From Aquincola tertiaricarbonis (GTDB taxonomy: Bacteria > Pseudomonadota > Gammaproteobacteria > Burkholderiales > Burkholderiaceae_C), in contig NZ_JZUE01000034.1 of assembly GCF_000969605.1 (NCBI RefSeq), forward strand, positions 1 through 44,695: a stretch of 44,695 bases of DNA. Direction: 5' to 3'. A program made the translations under genes and the position numbers. Positions 9,042 to 17,686 of this stretch are shown here, piece by piece. How positions within the stretch are numbered: the stretch's first letter is position 1; each line of letters opens with the position of its first letter. A model generated the notes under the pieces. That model was not told the origin of the DNA, searched no databases, and saw only the letters and a program-made list of their open reading frames with translations.

Positions 9042-9266
9042 TCAGCCGGCGATGCCGCTGCCCACCACCCATTTCACCAGCAGCACCAGCGCCGTCACGA
9101 ACACCGCCGCGGCCAGCAGGCCGGCGACGATGACGTGCACCGGGTTCAGGTGCTTCACGTCTTTCTCGTATTCACTGTTCTTGCGCACGCCGAAGAACGA
9201 CCACGCCACCGCGCGCAGCGCATGCAGGAACGAACCCTTCCGGGCGGCCGCCTCCTTCAGGCTCAC
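9042..9266 (-). CDS. DUF2970 family small membrane protein
   Basis: A 74-residue protein starting at GTG 9266, whose first bases overlap the ctaG stop codon (GTGA). The N-terminal half carries SFLHALRAVAWSFFGVRK, typical of DUF2970, and the C-terminal half is one transmembrane helix (about residues 45-68). The ATG-based frame upstream would run through ctaG and is not used. Function unknown; it is conserved in betaproteobacterial oxidase operons between ctaG and ctaE. Confidence 0.82.
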   Translation of the reverse strand: MSLKEAAARKGSFLHALRAVAWSFFGVRKNSEYEKDVKHLNPVHVIVAGLLAAAVFVTALVLLVKWVVGSGIAG

Positions 9267-9895
9267 GAGCGCGGCTCCTTGGCAGGTGCCTGCACCACGT
9301 CGGCGGCCTGCTTGCCGGGCACCTCGAAGAAGGTGTACGACAGGGTGATCGTCGTCACGTCCTTCGGCAGCTTCGGGTCGATCACGAAGGTGACCGGCCA
9401 GGCCTTCACCTCGCCCGGCTGCAGCGTGTACTCGTTGAAGCAGAAGCACTCGAGCTTGTTGAAGTAGGCGGTGGCCTGCTTCGGCGCATAGCTGGGAATG
9501 GCCTGCGCGGCCATCACCCGGTTCTGCACGTTCTTGAAGTCGTACATCACCGTGGTGAGCTCGCCCGGATGCACCTGCACCGAACGTTTCGCCGGCTTGA
9601 ACTCCCACGGCCCGCGCGAGTTCGCGTCGAACTCGATGGTGATGGTGCGCGTGGTGTCGACCTGCGTGTTGGCCTTGCTCGTGCGGCCGGACGAGCCGGC
9701 GTTGTACGAGGTGGCCTGGCGCTCCGACAGCGACAGCACGTTGATGCCCAGCGCCGCGCAGATGTGGCGGTACATGGGCACCAGGCCGTAGCCGAAGCCG
9801 AACATCAGGCCGGCGATGACCACCAGCTTGCCCACCATGCGCAGGTTGTCCCCGTGCACGGTGGAGGCGAGCAGTCTCCGCTTCTGGTCAGCCAC
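9263..9895 (-). CDS. ctaG: Cytochrome c oxidase assembly protein CtaG/Cox11
   Basis: Copper chaperone for the CuB centre of subunit I; anchored in the inner membrane with its copper-binding domain outside. The 210 residues comprise a short cytoplasmic leader, one TM helix (about residues 20-45, ending VPMYRHICAALG), and a beta-rich domain with the copper motif CFCF in KLECFCFNEYTLQPGE. It follows the small assembly gene by 3 nt and overlaps the DUF2970 gene by 4 nt. Confidence 0.96.
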   Translation of the reverse strand: MADQKRRLLASTVHGDNLRMVGKLVVIAGLMFGFGYGLVPMYRHICAALGINVLSLSERQATSYNAGSSGRTSKANTQVDTTRTITIEFDANSRGPWEFKPAKRSVQVHPGELTTVMYDFKNVQNRVMAAQAIPSYAPKQATAYFNKLECFCFNEYTLQPGEVKAWPVTFVIDPKLPKDVTTITLSYTFFEVPGKQAADVVQAPAKEPRS

Positions 9896-9898
9896 GGC

Positions 9899-10027
9899 TC
9901 AGCCCCCGATCAGCCACATGCGGGCCATGAAGCCCAGCGCGAAGATGATCGCCACCGACGCCAGGATGATGCCCAGCCTGACGTTGGCCTTGCGTTGCTC
10001 CTGCTGACGCGGTCCACCGGCCATCAT
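9899..10027 (-). CDS. Cytochrome oxidase small assembly protein
   Basis: A 42-residue protein, MMAGGPRQQEQRKANVRL followed by one transmembrane helix ending ARMWLIGG. It starts at ATG 10027 (or 10024), 2-5 nt after the ctaD stop, and ends 3 nt before ctaG. A longer in-frame start at 10138 would lie inside ctaD and has no membrane-protein character, so it is dismissed. Such mini-proteins are conserved in Burkholderiales oxidase operons; the role is assigned by location only. Confidence 0.78.
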   Translation of the reverse strand: MMAGGPRQQEQRKANVRLGIILASVAIIFALGFMARMWLIGG

Positions 10028-10029
10028 GT

Positions 10030-11652
10030 TCACGCCAGGATGCGCGTGGCGGTGGCGTCGAGCTTGGGCGGGTTCTCGAAGGTGTGGAACGGGGCCGGCG
10101 ACGGCACTTCCCACTCCAGGCCTTCGGCACCGTCCCACGGCTTGGCCGGGGCCGGTTCACCCTTGCCGCGCATCATCGGCACCACGACGAACAGGAAGAA
10201 GTACACCTGCATCAGGCCGAAACCGAGCGCGCCCAGCGACGCGATCATGTTGAAGTCGGCGAACTGCATCGGGTAGTCGGCGTAGCGGCGGGGCATGCCG
10301 GCCAGACCCAGGAAGTGCATCGGGAAGAAGGTGATGTTGAAGAAGATCAGCGACAGCCAGAAGTGGATCTTGCCGCGGGTCTCGCTGTACATCACGCCGG
10401 TCCACTTCGGGCCCCAGTAGTACACGCCGGCGAACAGCGCGTACAGCGAGCCGGCCACCAGCACGTAGTGGAAGTGCGCCACCACGTAGTAGGTGTCCTG
10501 CAGCTGGATGTCCACCGGTGCGGTCGACAGGATCAGGCCGGTGAAGCCGCCCATCGTGAACACGAAGATGAAGCCCACCGCGAACAGCATCGGCGTCTCG
10601 AAGGTCATCGAGCCGCGCCACATCGTGGCCACCCAGTTGAAGATCTTCACGCCCGTGGGCACCGCGATCAGCATGGTCGCGTACATGAAGAACAGCTGGC
10701 CCGTCACCGGCATGCCGGTGGTGAACATGTGGTGCGCCCACACGATGAACGACAGGATGGCGATGGACGCCGTGGCGTACACCATCGAGGTGTAGCCGAA
10801 CAGGCGCTTGCGGGCGAAGGCCGGGATGATGGCGCTGATGATGCCGAAGGCCGGCAGGATCATGATGTACACCTCGGGGTGCCCGAAGAACCAGAAGATG
10901 TGCTGGTACATGATCGGGTCGCCACCGCCGGCGGGGCTGAAGAACGACGTGCCGAAGTGGCGGTCGGTCAGCGTCATCGTGATGGCGCCGGCCAGCACGG
11001 GCATCACCGCGATCAGCAGGTAGGCGGTGATCAGCCAGGTCCAGCAGAACAGCGGCATCTTCATCAGCGTCATGCCGGGCGCGCGCATGTTCAGCACCGT
11101 GACGATGATGTTGATGGAGCCCATGATGGACGAGGCGCCCAGCAGGTGCATCGCGAAGATGCCGGCGTCCATCGACGGGCCCATCTGCAGCGTCAGCGGG
11201 GCATACAGCGTCCAGCCGGCGGCGGGGGCGCCACCGGGCATGAAGAACGACGCCACCAGCATGATGGCCGCGGGGATCATCAGCCAGAAGCTGAAGTTGT
11301 TCATCCGCGCGAAGGCCATGTCGGACGCGCCGATCTGCAGCGGGATCATCCAGTTCGCGAAGCCGACGAAGGCCGGCATGATCGCCCCGAACACCATGAT
11401 CAGGCCGTGCATGGTAGTGAACTGGTTGAACAGCTCGGGATTGAAGAACTGCAGCCCGGGCTGGAACAGCTCCAGCCGGATCATCAGCGCCAGCACGCCG
11501 CCGATCATCAGCATGGTGAAGCTGAACAGCAGGTATAGCGTACCGATGTCCTTGTGGTTGGTGGCAAAGACCCAGCGGCGCCATCCGTGCGGATGGTCGT
11601 GCGCGTGGTCGTCGTGGCCCGCATGGCCGTGATGGTCGAGAACTGCGCTCAT
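10030..11652 (-). CDS. ctaD: Cytochrome c oxidase subunit I (aa3 type)
   Basis: Catalytic subunit holding heme a and the heme a3-CuB centre, reducing O2 to water and pumping protons. The 540-residue protein has twelve predicted membrane spans. Visible ligands and marks: [10 protein letters not shown] (CuB His with the D-channel Glu), WAHHMFTTG (paired CuB His), the K-channel region [10 protein letters not shown], and HFHYVLVAG (heme a3 and heme a His). The first 25 residues are His-rich ([17 protein letters not shown]). The gene lies 30 nt after ctaC. Confidence 0.98.
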   Translation of the reverse strand: MSAVLDHHGHAGHDDHAHDHPHGWRRWVFATNHKDIGTLYLLFSFTMLMIGGVLALMIRLELFQPGLQFFNPELFNQFTTMHGLIMVFGAIMPAFVGFANWMIPLQIGASDMAFARMNNFSFWLMIPAAIMLVASFFMPGGAPAAGWTLYAPLTLQMGPSMDAGIFAMHLLGASSIMGSINIIVTVLNMRAPGMTLMKMPLFCWTWLITAYLLIAVMPVLAGAITMTLTDRHFGTSFFSPAGGGDPIMYQHIFWFFGHPEVYIMILPAFGIISAIIPAFARKRLFGYTSMVYATASIAILSFIVWAHHMFTTGMPVTGQLFFMYATMLIAVPTGVKIFNWVATMWRGSMTFETPMLFAVGFIFVFTMGGFTGLILSTAPVDIQLQDTYYVVAHFHYVLVAGSLYALFAGVYYWGPKWTGVMYSETRGKIHFWLSLIFFNITFFPMHFLGLAGMPRRYADYPMQFADFNMIASLGALGFGLMQVYFFLFVVVPMMRGKGEPAPAKPWDGAEGLEWEVPSPAPFHTFENPPKLDATATRILA

Positions 11653-11682
11653 GATGTTTCCCCGTTCGTTCCGCCTAGGCGA

Positions 11683-12882
11683 TTACTTGCCGCGAGCAGC
11701 CAGTACTTCCTTCGGCTGAACGATCTGCCCGGTCTTGTTGGTCCAGGCGTTCTTCGTGTACGTGGCGACGGCAGCCAGCTCGGTGTCCGACAGCTGCGGC
11801 CAGGCCGGCATCGCGCCGTTGTTCTGGCCCTTCAGCAGCACCTGGATCTGCACGTCGTGGTTCTCGTCCAGCACCTTGGGCGAGCCGACCAGCGCCTTGA
11901 TCGGGCCGGCGCCGGAGCCGTCGGGCTTGTGGCAGGCGGCGCAGTTGGCGTTGTAGACCTTCTCGCCGCGCGCGATCAGCTCTTCCAGCTTCCATTCCTT
12001 GTTCGGATCGTCCGCGGCCGCTGCGGCTTCCTTGCGCTTGCCGTCCACCCACTTGGTGTAGTCCTCCTGCGAGAGCACCTTCACGTGGATGGGCATGTAC
12101 GCGTGTTCCTTGCCGCACAGCTCGGCGCACTGGCCATAGTAGTCGCCCACCTTCTCGGCGCGGAACCAGGTGTCGCGCACGAAGCCGGGGATGGCGTCCT
12201 GCTTGACGCCGAAGGCCGGCACCATGAAGGCGTGGATCACGTCGTTGGCGGTGGTGATGATGCGGACCTTCTTGTCCACCGGCACCACCAGCGGGTTGTC
12301 CACCTTCAGCAGGTAGTCGTCCATCGGCGGCGGGTTGCCGCTGTTGGAAGCTTCGCGCTGCGCGGTGTCCAGCGTGGACAGGAAGCCCAGGCCTTCGCCC
12401 TCGCCCTTCAGGTAGTCGTAGCCCCACTTCCACTGGTAGCCGGTGGCCTTGATGGTCAGGTCGGCATTGGTGGTGTCCTTCATCGCCACCACCACCTTGG
12501 TGGCGGGCAGCGCCATGAAGATGACGATGACGAACGGTGCCACCGTCCACGCCACCTCGACGGCCACGCTCTCGTGGAAGTTGGCAGACTTGGCGCCGCG
12601 CGACTTGCGGTGCTTGAACACCGAATAGAACATGACGCCGAACACCGCGATGAAGATCACCACGCAGATGATCATCACGAAGTTGTGGAGCCACATCTGC
12701 TCCGCCGCGATGCGGGTGACCGGCGGATGCAGGTTGACCTGGTTCACGCCGGGGCCGCCCGGCAGGTCTTTCACCTGGGCCAGCGCCGCATGCGTGGCAA
12801 GCGTGGCGCCCAGTGCCACCCCGGCGCCTGCAAGCCGCTGTCCCCATCGGCCGAGGTGCTTCATCGTCGTCTTCATCGTCAC
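11683..12882 (-). CDS. ctaC: Cytochrome c oxidase subunit II with fused cytochrome c domain
   Basis: Receives electrons from cytochrome c at the CuA site and passes them to subunit I. The 399-residue protein has a signal peptide ending around THAALA, two TM helices (WLHNFVMIICVVIFIAVFG; VAWTVAPFVIVIFMALP), the CuA cupredoxin domain (aromatic YQWKWGYDY; ligands in CAELCGKEHAYM), and a C-terminal class I cytochrome c domain (CAACH; Met ligand in GAMPAW). Start: GTG at 12882 overlaps the DUF2244 stop (GTGA) and has GGAG 5 nt before it; an ATG at 12876 is the alternative. Confidence 0.97.
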   Translation of the reverse strand: MTMKTTMKHLGRWGQRLAGAGVALGATLATHAALAQVKDLPGGPGVNQVNLHPPVTRIAAEQMWLHNFVMIICVVIFIAVFGVMFYSVFKHRKSRGAKSANFHESVAVEVAWTVAPFVIVIFMALPATKVVVAMKDTTNADLTIKATGYQWKWGYDYLKGEGEGLGFLSTLDTAQREASNSGNPPPMDDYLLKVDNPLVVPVDKKVRIITTANDVIHAFMVPAFGVKQDAIPGFVRDTWFRAEKVGDYYGQCAELCGKEHAYMPIHVKVLSQEDYTKWVDGKRKEAAAAADDPNKEWKLEELIARGEKVYNANCAACHKPDGSGAGPIKALVGSPKVLDENHDVQIQVLLKGQNNGAMPAWPQLSDTELAAVATYTKNAWTNKTGQIVQPKEVLAARGK

Positions 12883-13463
12883 TTGAGCTCCATTCCCAGA
12901 TCGTCTTCGCCGCCGTGCGCCCGGCCCTCGGAGCGCAGCGCACGCCGCAGCTCCTGGGCCAGCGACCCGCGCAATTCCGGCCGCACGTGGCGGCCCACAC
13001 GCACACGGCGGCCCTGGCCCGACAGCTCGAGCAGCGACCCTTCACCGTGCACCGGTTCGACGCGCACCCACGCCGACCGAAAATCCATCCGTTCCACGCT
13101 GTTGCCGCAGCGGGTTTCCACGCTCAGCGCATCGCCCCGCAGGGTGATCGTCTCGCGGTCGGAGGCATGGCGCGCATGCACCAGCAGCGCAATGCCGAAG
13201 ACCAGCAGTTCCAGGCCGGCGAAGCCGAGCACGATGCTCGCGCCCAGCCAGGTGAAGCCGAGTGCCACGGCCAGCGACACCACGCACACCGACAGGTAGG
13301 CGGTGAGCAGCTGCCGCGGTGAGAGCGAGCAATTGCGCCGCAACACCCACTGCAGCGCCGGCAGGCCGTCCACATCCAGCACGCTGCCCCAGCGCCACGG
13401 TGCACGGCCCGCGGCCGACGACTGCAGGGCCGGCCAGGAGCTTGGAGCAAGTGTGACGGACAT
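12879..13463 (-). CDS. DUF2244 domain-containing membrane protein
   Basis: A 194-residue protein starting MSVTLAPSSW, with a folded N-terminal part (WVLRRNCSLSPRQL is typical of the family), two adjacent TM helices in the middle (about residues 50-95) and a soluble C-terminal domain with basic patches (GQGRRVRVGRHVR). The frame is open up to 13685, but upstream sequence lacks family features and crosses the preceding gene. It overlaps ctaC by 4 nt and so heads the oxidase operon, which is common in alpha- and betaproteobacteria. Function not known; a role in oxidase expression or assembly is inference from position. Confidence 0.82.
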   Translation of the reverse strand: MSVTLAPSSWPALQSSAAGRAPWRWGSVLDVDGLPALQWVLRRNCSLSPRQLLTAYLSVCVVSLAVALGFTWLGASIVLGFAGLELLVFGIALLVHARHASDRETITLRGDALSVETRCGNSVERMDFRSAWVRVEPVHGEGSLLELSGQGRRVRVGRHVRPELRGSLAQELRRALRSEGRAHGGEDDLGMELK

Positions 13464-13569
13464 CAAGGTTGCGTGCAAAAAGGCTGGCAGGGTGGCGTGC
13501 TTCAGGGATTGACGCGCGCTCGCCAAAAGCCGCGGGATTCTAGCGGCAAGTGTTGGTCTCGTGAGACCG

Positions 13570-14517
13570 TCAGGGAGATGGCTTGCGCGGTGGCCTTCCA
13601 CCAGCGCGCACCATCGCACGCATGTCGTCCAGGGAGACGGCCGTCTGCGCTGCCACCGCGGGCCGCGGCGCGGGGTTGAACGCATGGCCGTAGACCACCT
13701 CGAAGCGCATCGCGATGCGGCCGTCGGCGCCGGCGCGCTCGGCCAGCGCCGCTTTCAGCCGGTGGTGCCAGCGCGGCGTGCGCAGGCCCGGCGCCCGCGC
13801 CGGATCGGCATTGCCGCCGAGCTGGCGCAGCTCGGCCAGCAGTGCCTCGGGCGTGGCCCAGGTGAGGGTGAGCTGCTCCTGGTCCATCACCGGGTCGGCG
13901 AAGCCGGCATGCACCAGCATGTCGCCGATGTCGTGCATGTCCACCAGCGGCGCGCCGGGGCTGCCGGCGCCGAGGTCGGCATACAGCGCATGCAGCTCGC
14001 GCAGCGTGTCGGGGCCCAGCGTGGAAAACATCAGGAAGCCGTCCACCGCCAGCGCCCGCCGCCACTGCGACAGCAGCGCCGGCGGATCGATGGCCGCATG
14101 CAGCACCATGTTGGCCCAGAGCAGGCCGCCGGCGGCCGCGGGGACCTCGGCCTCGCCCAGCACCTGCGCGCCGCCACTGGCCCAGCGCCGGGCGCTCCAC
14201 CAGGGTGCGCTGCCGGCCTGGCGGCTGCGCGCCAGCAGCGCGGGCGTGGGTTCCACCTGCAGCTGGCGCGCCTTGGGGTAGGTCTGCCGCAGCAGCGCAT
14301 CGCTGGCGCCGGCATGGGCCCACCATTGCAGCACCGCCTCGGGCTGGCTGCGGATCACAGGCAGGCGCTCGGCCATGCGGCGGGCCACCTCGGCATGCAG
14401 CCAGGGCGGCTCGGCGGCCGCGGCCCAGCGGCCCAGCACCCGGGCCACGGCGGCGGCATCGACGTTGCGGGCGGTCGAGGCGGCCTTCGGGGCCTCGTTC
14501 GGCAGGGCATGGGACAT
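13570..14517 (-). CDS. BioC-like class I methyltransferase-fold protein with unusual motif I
   Basis: A 315-residue protein starting MSHALPNEAPK. It resembles malonyl-ACP O-methyltransferase BioC over LLWANMVLHAAIDPPALL and FLMFSTLGPDTLRELHAL, and has the conserved N-terminal HAEVARRMAERL. Where SAM enzymes have a glycine loop of the VLDLGCGTG type, it reads VLQWWAHAGASDALL (about residues 61-75), so SAM binding is uncertain. The frame continues well upstream, but the ATG at 14517 fits the family start and lies 24 nt from the divergent comF gene. It is often labelled 'biotin synthase/methyltransferase' in Burkholderiales; no bio genes are nearby, so the biotin role is unproven. Confidence 0.72.
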   Translation of the reverse strand: MSHALPNEAPKAASTARNVDAAAVARVLGRWAAAAEPPWLHAEVARRMAERLPVIRSQPEAVLQWWAHAGASDALLRQTYPKARQLQVEPTPALLARSRQAGSAPWWSARRWASGGAQVLGEAEVPAAAGGLLWANMVLHAAIDPPALLSQWRRALAVDGFLMFSTLGPDTLRELHALYADLGAGSPGAPLVDMHDIGDMLVHAGFADPVMDQEQLTLTWATPEALLAELRQLGGNADPARAPGLRTPRWHHRLKAALAERAGADGRIAMRFEVVYGHAFNPAPRPAVAAQTAVSLDDMRAMVRAGGRPPRKPSP

Positions 14518-14541
14518 GGTCCGACTCAGTATATTGAGCCG

Positions 14542-15246
14542 ATGACCCCTCGCCCCGCCCTGCCCTGGCCGACGCTGTGCTGCGTGTGCCATGCCTGGGC
14601 CCAGGCCCGCATCTGCCCGGACTGCTGCCACCGCTTCGCCCCGCCGCGGCCGCGCTGCCGCCGCTGTGCCGCCCGCGTGCCCGAAGGCGTGGCCACCTGC
14701 GCCGACTGCAGCGCCACGCCCCCGCCCTTCGTGCGCAGCACCGTGGTGGCCGACTACGCCTTCCCCTGGCATGCGGTGATCGGCCGGCTGAAGTACCACC
14801 AGGGCCTGGACGTGGCCGATGCGCTGGCCGGCCTGCTGGCCGCGGCCGTGCAGGCCGATGGCGCGGCGCAGCCGGCCCTGGTGCTGCCGATGCCGCTGGG
14901 CCACCAGCGGCTGCGTGAGCGGGGCTACAACCAGGCGGCCGAGCTGTCGCGCCGGGTGGCGCGCCGACTGGCGCTGCCGCATGCGCCCGGGTTGCTGCAC
15001 CGGGTGGCCGAGACCGCCCACCAGGCCCTGCTCAGCCGCGCCGATCGGCAGCGGGCGGTGCTGGGCTGCTTCGCGGTGGATGCGGCCCGCAGCCATCCGC
15101 TGCGCGGCCACGTGGTGGCCCTGGTGGACGACGTGGTGACCACCGGCGCCACCGCCGCTGAAGCCGCGCGCACCTTGCTGGCCGCGGGGGCCCACGCTGT
15201 GCAGGTCTGGGCCTTCGCCCGCACGCCGCCGCCCATGGACGCCTGA
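14542..15246 (+). CDS. ComF family phosphoribosyltransferase-like protein
   Basis: A 234-residue protein with an N-terminal zinc-ribbon region (CCVCHAW, CPDCC, CRRC, CADC between residues 14 and 55) and a C-terminal type I phosphoribosyltransferase fold with the PRPP loop VALVDDVVTTGATAAEA (about residues 193-209). ComF proteins are needed for DNA uptake in naturally competent bacteria; the exact reaction is unknown. The ATG at 14542 gives MTPRPALPWPTLCCVC; the longer open frame upstream is antisense to the BioC-like gene. It is probably cotranscribed with trmL, 14 nt downstream. Confidence 0.87.
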   Translation: MTPRPALPWPTLCCVCHAWAQARICPDCCHRFAPPRPRCRRCAARVPEGVATCADCSATPPPFVRSTVVADYAFPWHAVIGRLKYHQGLDVADALAGLLAAAVQADGAAQPALVLPMPLGHQRLRERGYNQAAELSRRVARRLALPHAPGLLHRVAETAHQALLSRADRQRAVLGCFAVDAARSHPLRGHVVALVDDVVTTGATAAEAARTLLAAGAHAVQVWAFARTPPPMDA

Positions 15247-15260
15247 CCGAGAATGCGGCC

Positions 15261-15731
15261 ATGTTCCGCATCGTCCTCGTCGAGCCGCAGATTCCGCCCA
15301 ACACCGGCAACGTGATTCGCCTGGCTGCCAACACCGGCAGCCAGCTGCACCTGGTGGAGCCACTGGGCTTCTCGATGGAGGACAAGCTGCTGCAACGCGC
15401 CGGCCTGGACTACCACGAGTACGCCGAGGTGCGCCGGCATGCCTCCTGGGCCGCCTTCGTGGCCGACCAGCAGCCCGAGCCGGCACGCTGCTTCGCCTTC
15501 ACCACCCATGGCAGCCGGCCCATCGGTGACGTGGCCTGGCAGCCGGGCGACTGGCTGGTGTTCGGCAGCGAGACGGCCGGCCTGGCGCCCGCGCTGCGCG
15601 AGAGCTTCGCGCCTGCACAGCGGGTGCGCCTGCCGATGCGCCCCGGCCAGCGCAGCCTGAACCTCAGCAACGCGGTGGCGGTGGCGGTGTTCGAAGCCTG
15701 GCGGCAGAACGGCTACGCCGGCGGCGGCTGA
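15261..15731 (+). CDS. trmL: tRNA (cytidine(34)-2'-O)-methyltransferase TrmL
   Basis: SPOUT-class methyltransferase that 2'-O-methylates the wobble base of tRNA-Leu isoacceptors. At 156 residues it is full family length. Motifs: FRIVLVEPQIPPNTGNVIRL at the N-terminus, LVFGSETAGLAP (about residues 97-108) and the C-terminal knot RLPMRPGQRSLNLSNAVAVA. It converges on gpsA with 8 nt between the two stop codons. Confidence 0.95.
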   Translation: MFRIVLVEPQIPPNTGNVIRLAANTGSQLHLVEPLGFSMEDKLLQRAGLDYHEYAEVRRHASWAAFVADQQPEPARCFAFTTHGSRPIGDVAWQPGDWLVFGSETAGLAPALRESFAPAQRVRLPMRPGQRSLNLSNAVAVAVFEAWRQNGYAGGG

Positions 15732-15739
15732 GGCGCGGC

Positions 15740-16756
15740 TCAGCCTTCCTGTTCGGGGCGGGCTTCGCGGGCCATCAGGCGGGCCACCGCTTCGGGCGGC
15801 GTGAGCCGACCCTCCAGCACCGCCACCACCGCCTGCGCGATCGGCATCTCGATGCCGAGATCAGCCGCCCGGCGGCAGACCGTTGCCGCGCTGTATACCC
15901 CTTCGGCCACGTGGCCCAGCTCGGCCAGGATGCGCGCCAGCGGCAGGCCTTCGGCCAGCAACAGGCCCACCTTGCGGTTGCGCGACAGGTGGCCGGTGGC
16001 GGTGAGCACCAGGTCGCCCAGCCCGGACAGGCCCATGAAGGTATCGGCCCGCGCGCCCATGGCCACGCCCAGTCGGGTCATCTCGGCCAGGCCGCGGGTG
16101 ATGAGCGCGGCCCGTGCATTGAGCCCCGGGGCGCCAGGCGAGCCGGCAGCCGCCAGGCCGTCGCACAGGCCGGTGGCAATGGCCAGCACATTCTTCACCG
16201 CGCCGCCCACTTCCACGCCCACGGGGTCGGCCGAGGTGTACACCCGCAGCGCATCGCTGTGGAAAGCCTGCACCATCGCCTCGCCCAAGGCGGCGTCGAA
16301 GCTGGCGGCCACCAGCGCCGTGGGCTGGCCGCGCGCCACCTCTTCCGCAAAGCTGGGGCCGGACAACACGCCCGAGGCGGCGCCCGGCCGCAAGGCCTGC
16401 GCCACCTCATGGCCGAGCAGCCCGGTGCCGGCCTCGAAACCCTTGCACAGCCACACCACGCGCGCGCCGGGCGGCACGCGCTGCAGCATCTCGCGCAGGC
16501 TGGCCATGGGCGTGGCGACCACCACCAAGCCATTGGTGCCCGCCGGCTGCAGGCAGCGGTCGATGTCGGCTTCGTACTCCAGCGAGGCCGGCAGCGCGAT
16601 GCCGGGCAGGTAGCGCTCGTTGCGGCCGCTGGCGGCCACCTGGGCCAGGTGCGCGGCATCGCGGCCCCACAGCATCACGCGGTGGCGCCCGGCCGCCTGT
16701 GCGGCCAGCGCGGTGCCCCAGGCACCGGCGCCCAGCACGGCGATGTTCAAGCGCAT
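15740..16756 (-). CDS. gpsA: Glycerol-3-phosphate dehydrogenase [NAD(P)+]
   Basis: Cytosolic enzyme that reduces dihydroxyacetone phosphate to sn-glycerol 3-phosphate for phospholipid synthesis. Of 338 residues, the N-terminus [18 protein letters not shown] is the Rossmann dinucleotide loop. GPSFAEEVA and [18 protein letters not shown] (catalytic Lys) are family signatures, followed by [14 protein letters not shown]. The ATG at 16756 starts directly at the Rossmann strand; the in-frame start at 16777 would add seven residues. It follows secB, a common beta/gammaproteobacterial arrangement (grxC-secB-gpsA). Confidence 0.96.
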   Translation of the reverse strand: MRLNIAVLGAGAWGTALAAQAAGRHRVMLWGRDAAHLAQVAASGRNERYLPGIALPASLEYEADIDRCLQPAGTNGLVVVATPMASLREMLQRVPPGARVVWLCKGFEAGTGLLGHEVAQALRPGAASGVLSGPSFAEEVARGQPTALVAASFDAALGEAMVQAFHSDALRVYTSADPVGVEVGGAVKNVLAIATGLCDGLAAAGSPGAPGLNARAALITRGLAEMTRLGVAMGARADTFMGLSGLGDLVLTATGHLSRNRKVGLLLAEGLPLARILAELGHVAEGVYSAATVCRRAADLGIEMPIAQAVVAVLEGRLTPPEAVARLMAREARPEQEG

Positions 16757-16784
16757 GGCAGCGCCCTCACGCCGCACCCGGGGC

Positions 16785-17258
16785 TCAGTTCAGGCTGGTG
16801 ATGATGCCCGAGCCGTTCGCGCCGGCTTGCTGCTGCTGCTGGGCTTCGAACATGGCCTGGAAATTGACTTCCGACAGCACCACCGGCGGGAAGCCGGCGC
16901 GGGTGCAGACGTCGGAGACGATGGCGCGCAGGTACGGGTACACCATGCCGGGGCAGGCGATGCCGATGATGGCCTGCATCTGGTCCTGCGGCAGGTTGCG
17001 GATCTCGAAGATGCCGGCTTGCTTGGCCTCGATCAGGAACAGCGTCTTCTCGCCGATCTTGGTGGTGACGGTGGCCGTCACGCAGACCTCGAACACGCCC
17101 TCGGCGATCGGCTCGGCCGACACGCCCAGGTTGATGTCGACCTGCGGCTGGACCTGCTGCTCGCGCAGGATCTGCGGCGAGTTGGGTTGCTCCAGCGACA
17201 GGTCCTTCAGGTACATGCGCTGGATCTGGAACACGGGGGTCAGTTCTTGCTCGGCCAT
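16785..17258 (-). CDS. secB: Protein-export chaperone SecB
   Basis: Tetrameric cytosolic chaperone that keeps preproteins unfolded and hands them to SecA. The 157-residue protein starts [20 protein letters not shown] and has the usual SecB core ([53 protein letters not shown]) and a Gln-rich tail. The ATG at 17258 is preferred over one at 17273, which has no better ribosome binding site. A terminator-like hairpin lies just upstream in its leader. Confidence 0.95.
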   Translation of the reverse strand: MAEQELTPVFQIQRMYLKDLSLEQPNSPQILREQQVQPQVDINLGVSAEPIAEGVFEVCVTATVTTKIGEKTLFLIEAKQAGIFEIRNLPQDQMQAIIGIACPGMVYPYLRAIVSDVCTRAGFPPVVLSEVNFQAMFEAQQQQQAGANGSGIITSLN

Positions 17259-17275
17259 GGTGAGTTCATCCAAGA

Positions 17276-17300
17276 AAACAAAACCCGCAGGCTGCGGGCT
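17276..17300 (-). terminator. Rho-independent terminator between grxC and secB
   Basis: On the minus strand the hairpin is CCCGCA-GCC-TGCGGG, extendable by AAG:TTT pairs, followed by TTTTGTTTTC. It is 47 nt past the grxC stop and 18 nt before the secB ATG. It should end grxC transcripts. A CATAAT hexamer (17310-17315, minus strand) lies just upstream of the hairpin, so a secB transcript starting there would have to pass through it. Confidence 0.75.
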
Positions 17301-17347
17301 TGATCGCGGATTATGGCGTGCGCGAATGACGCCCCGTGCGGGGCCGC

Positions 17348-17605
17348 TCAGGCGCCCAGCAGGGGCAGCAGGCCGCCGGCGCGGTCCAGCGCGATGAGGT
17401 CGTCGCAGCCACCCACGTGCTGGTCGCCGATGAAGATCTGCGGCACCGTGCGACGGCCGGTGAGCTCGATCATCGTGTCCCGTTCGGCCGGCTGCAGGTC
17501 GATGCGGATCTCGTCGATCTCCTTCACGCCGCGCTGCGCAAGCAGCTGCTTGGCGCGGATGCAGTAAGGGCAGACCTGGGTGGTGTACATGCGGACGGTG
17601 TTCAT
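17348..17605 (-). CDS. grxC: Glutaredoxin 3
   Basis: Small dithiol oxidoreductase (85 residues) that uses glutathione to reduce protein disulfides and ribonucleotide reductase. Active site CPYC in [15 protein letters not shown] (residues 12-15), cis-Pro in [10 protein letters not shown], and GCDDLIAL glutathione-binding loop. The ATG at 17605 gives [10 protein letters not shown]; the longer in-frame start at 17653 adds sequence not typical of the family. It lies between the rhodanese gene and secB on the same strand. Confidence 0.94.
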   Translation of the reverse strand: MNTVRMYTTQVCPYCIRAKQLLAQRGVKEIDEIRIDLQPAERDTMIELTGRRTVPQIFIGDQHVGGCDDLIALDRAGGLLPLLGA

Positions 17606-17686
17606 GACGCGATTGTCATGAAGTGCCGCCCCGCGGGCAGCACCGCTGGCCAAAGCCTCATGCGCCGTGCAGGCTCTGGCCGGTGT

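Noticed and set aside
10084-11538. Long open frame antisense to ctaD
   Set aside because: Composition is His/Arg/Gln-rich without family features; ctaD on the other strand is unmistakable.
13555-13568. Palindrome GGTCTC-GT-GAGACC between the BioC-like gene and the DUF2244 gene
   Set aside because: Short, with no U-tract and no recognisable regulator consensus; could be a weak hairpin only.
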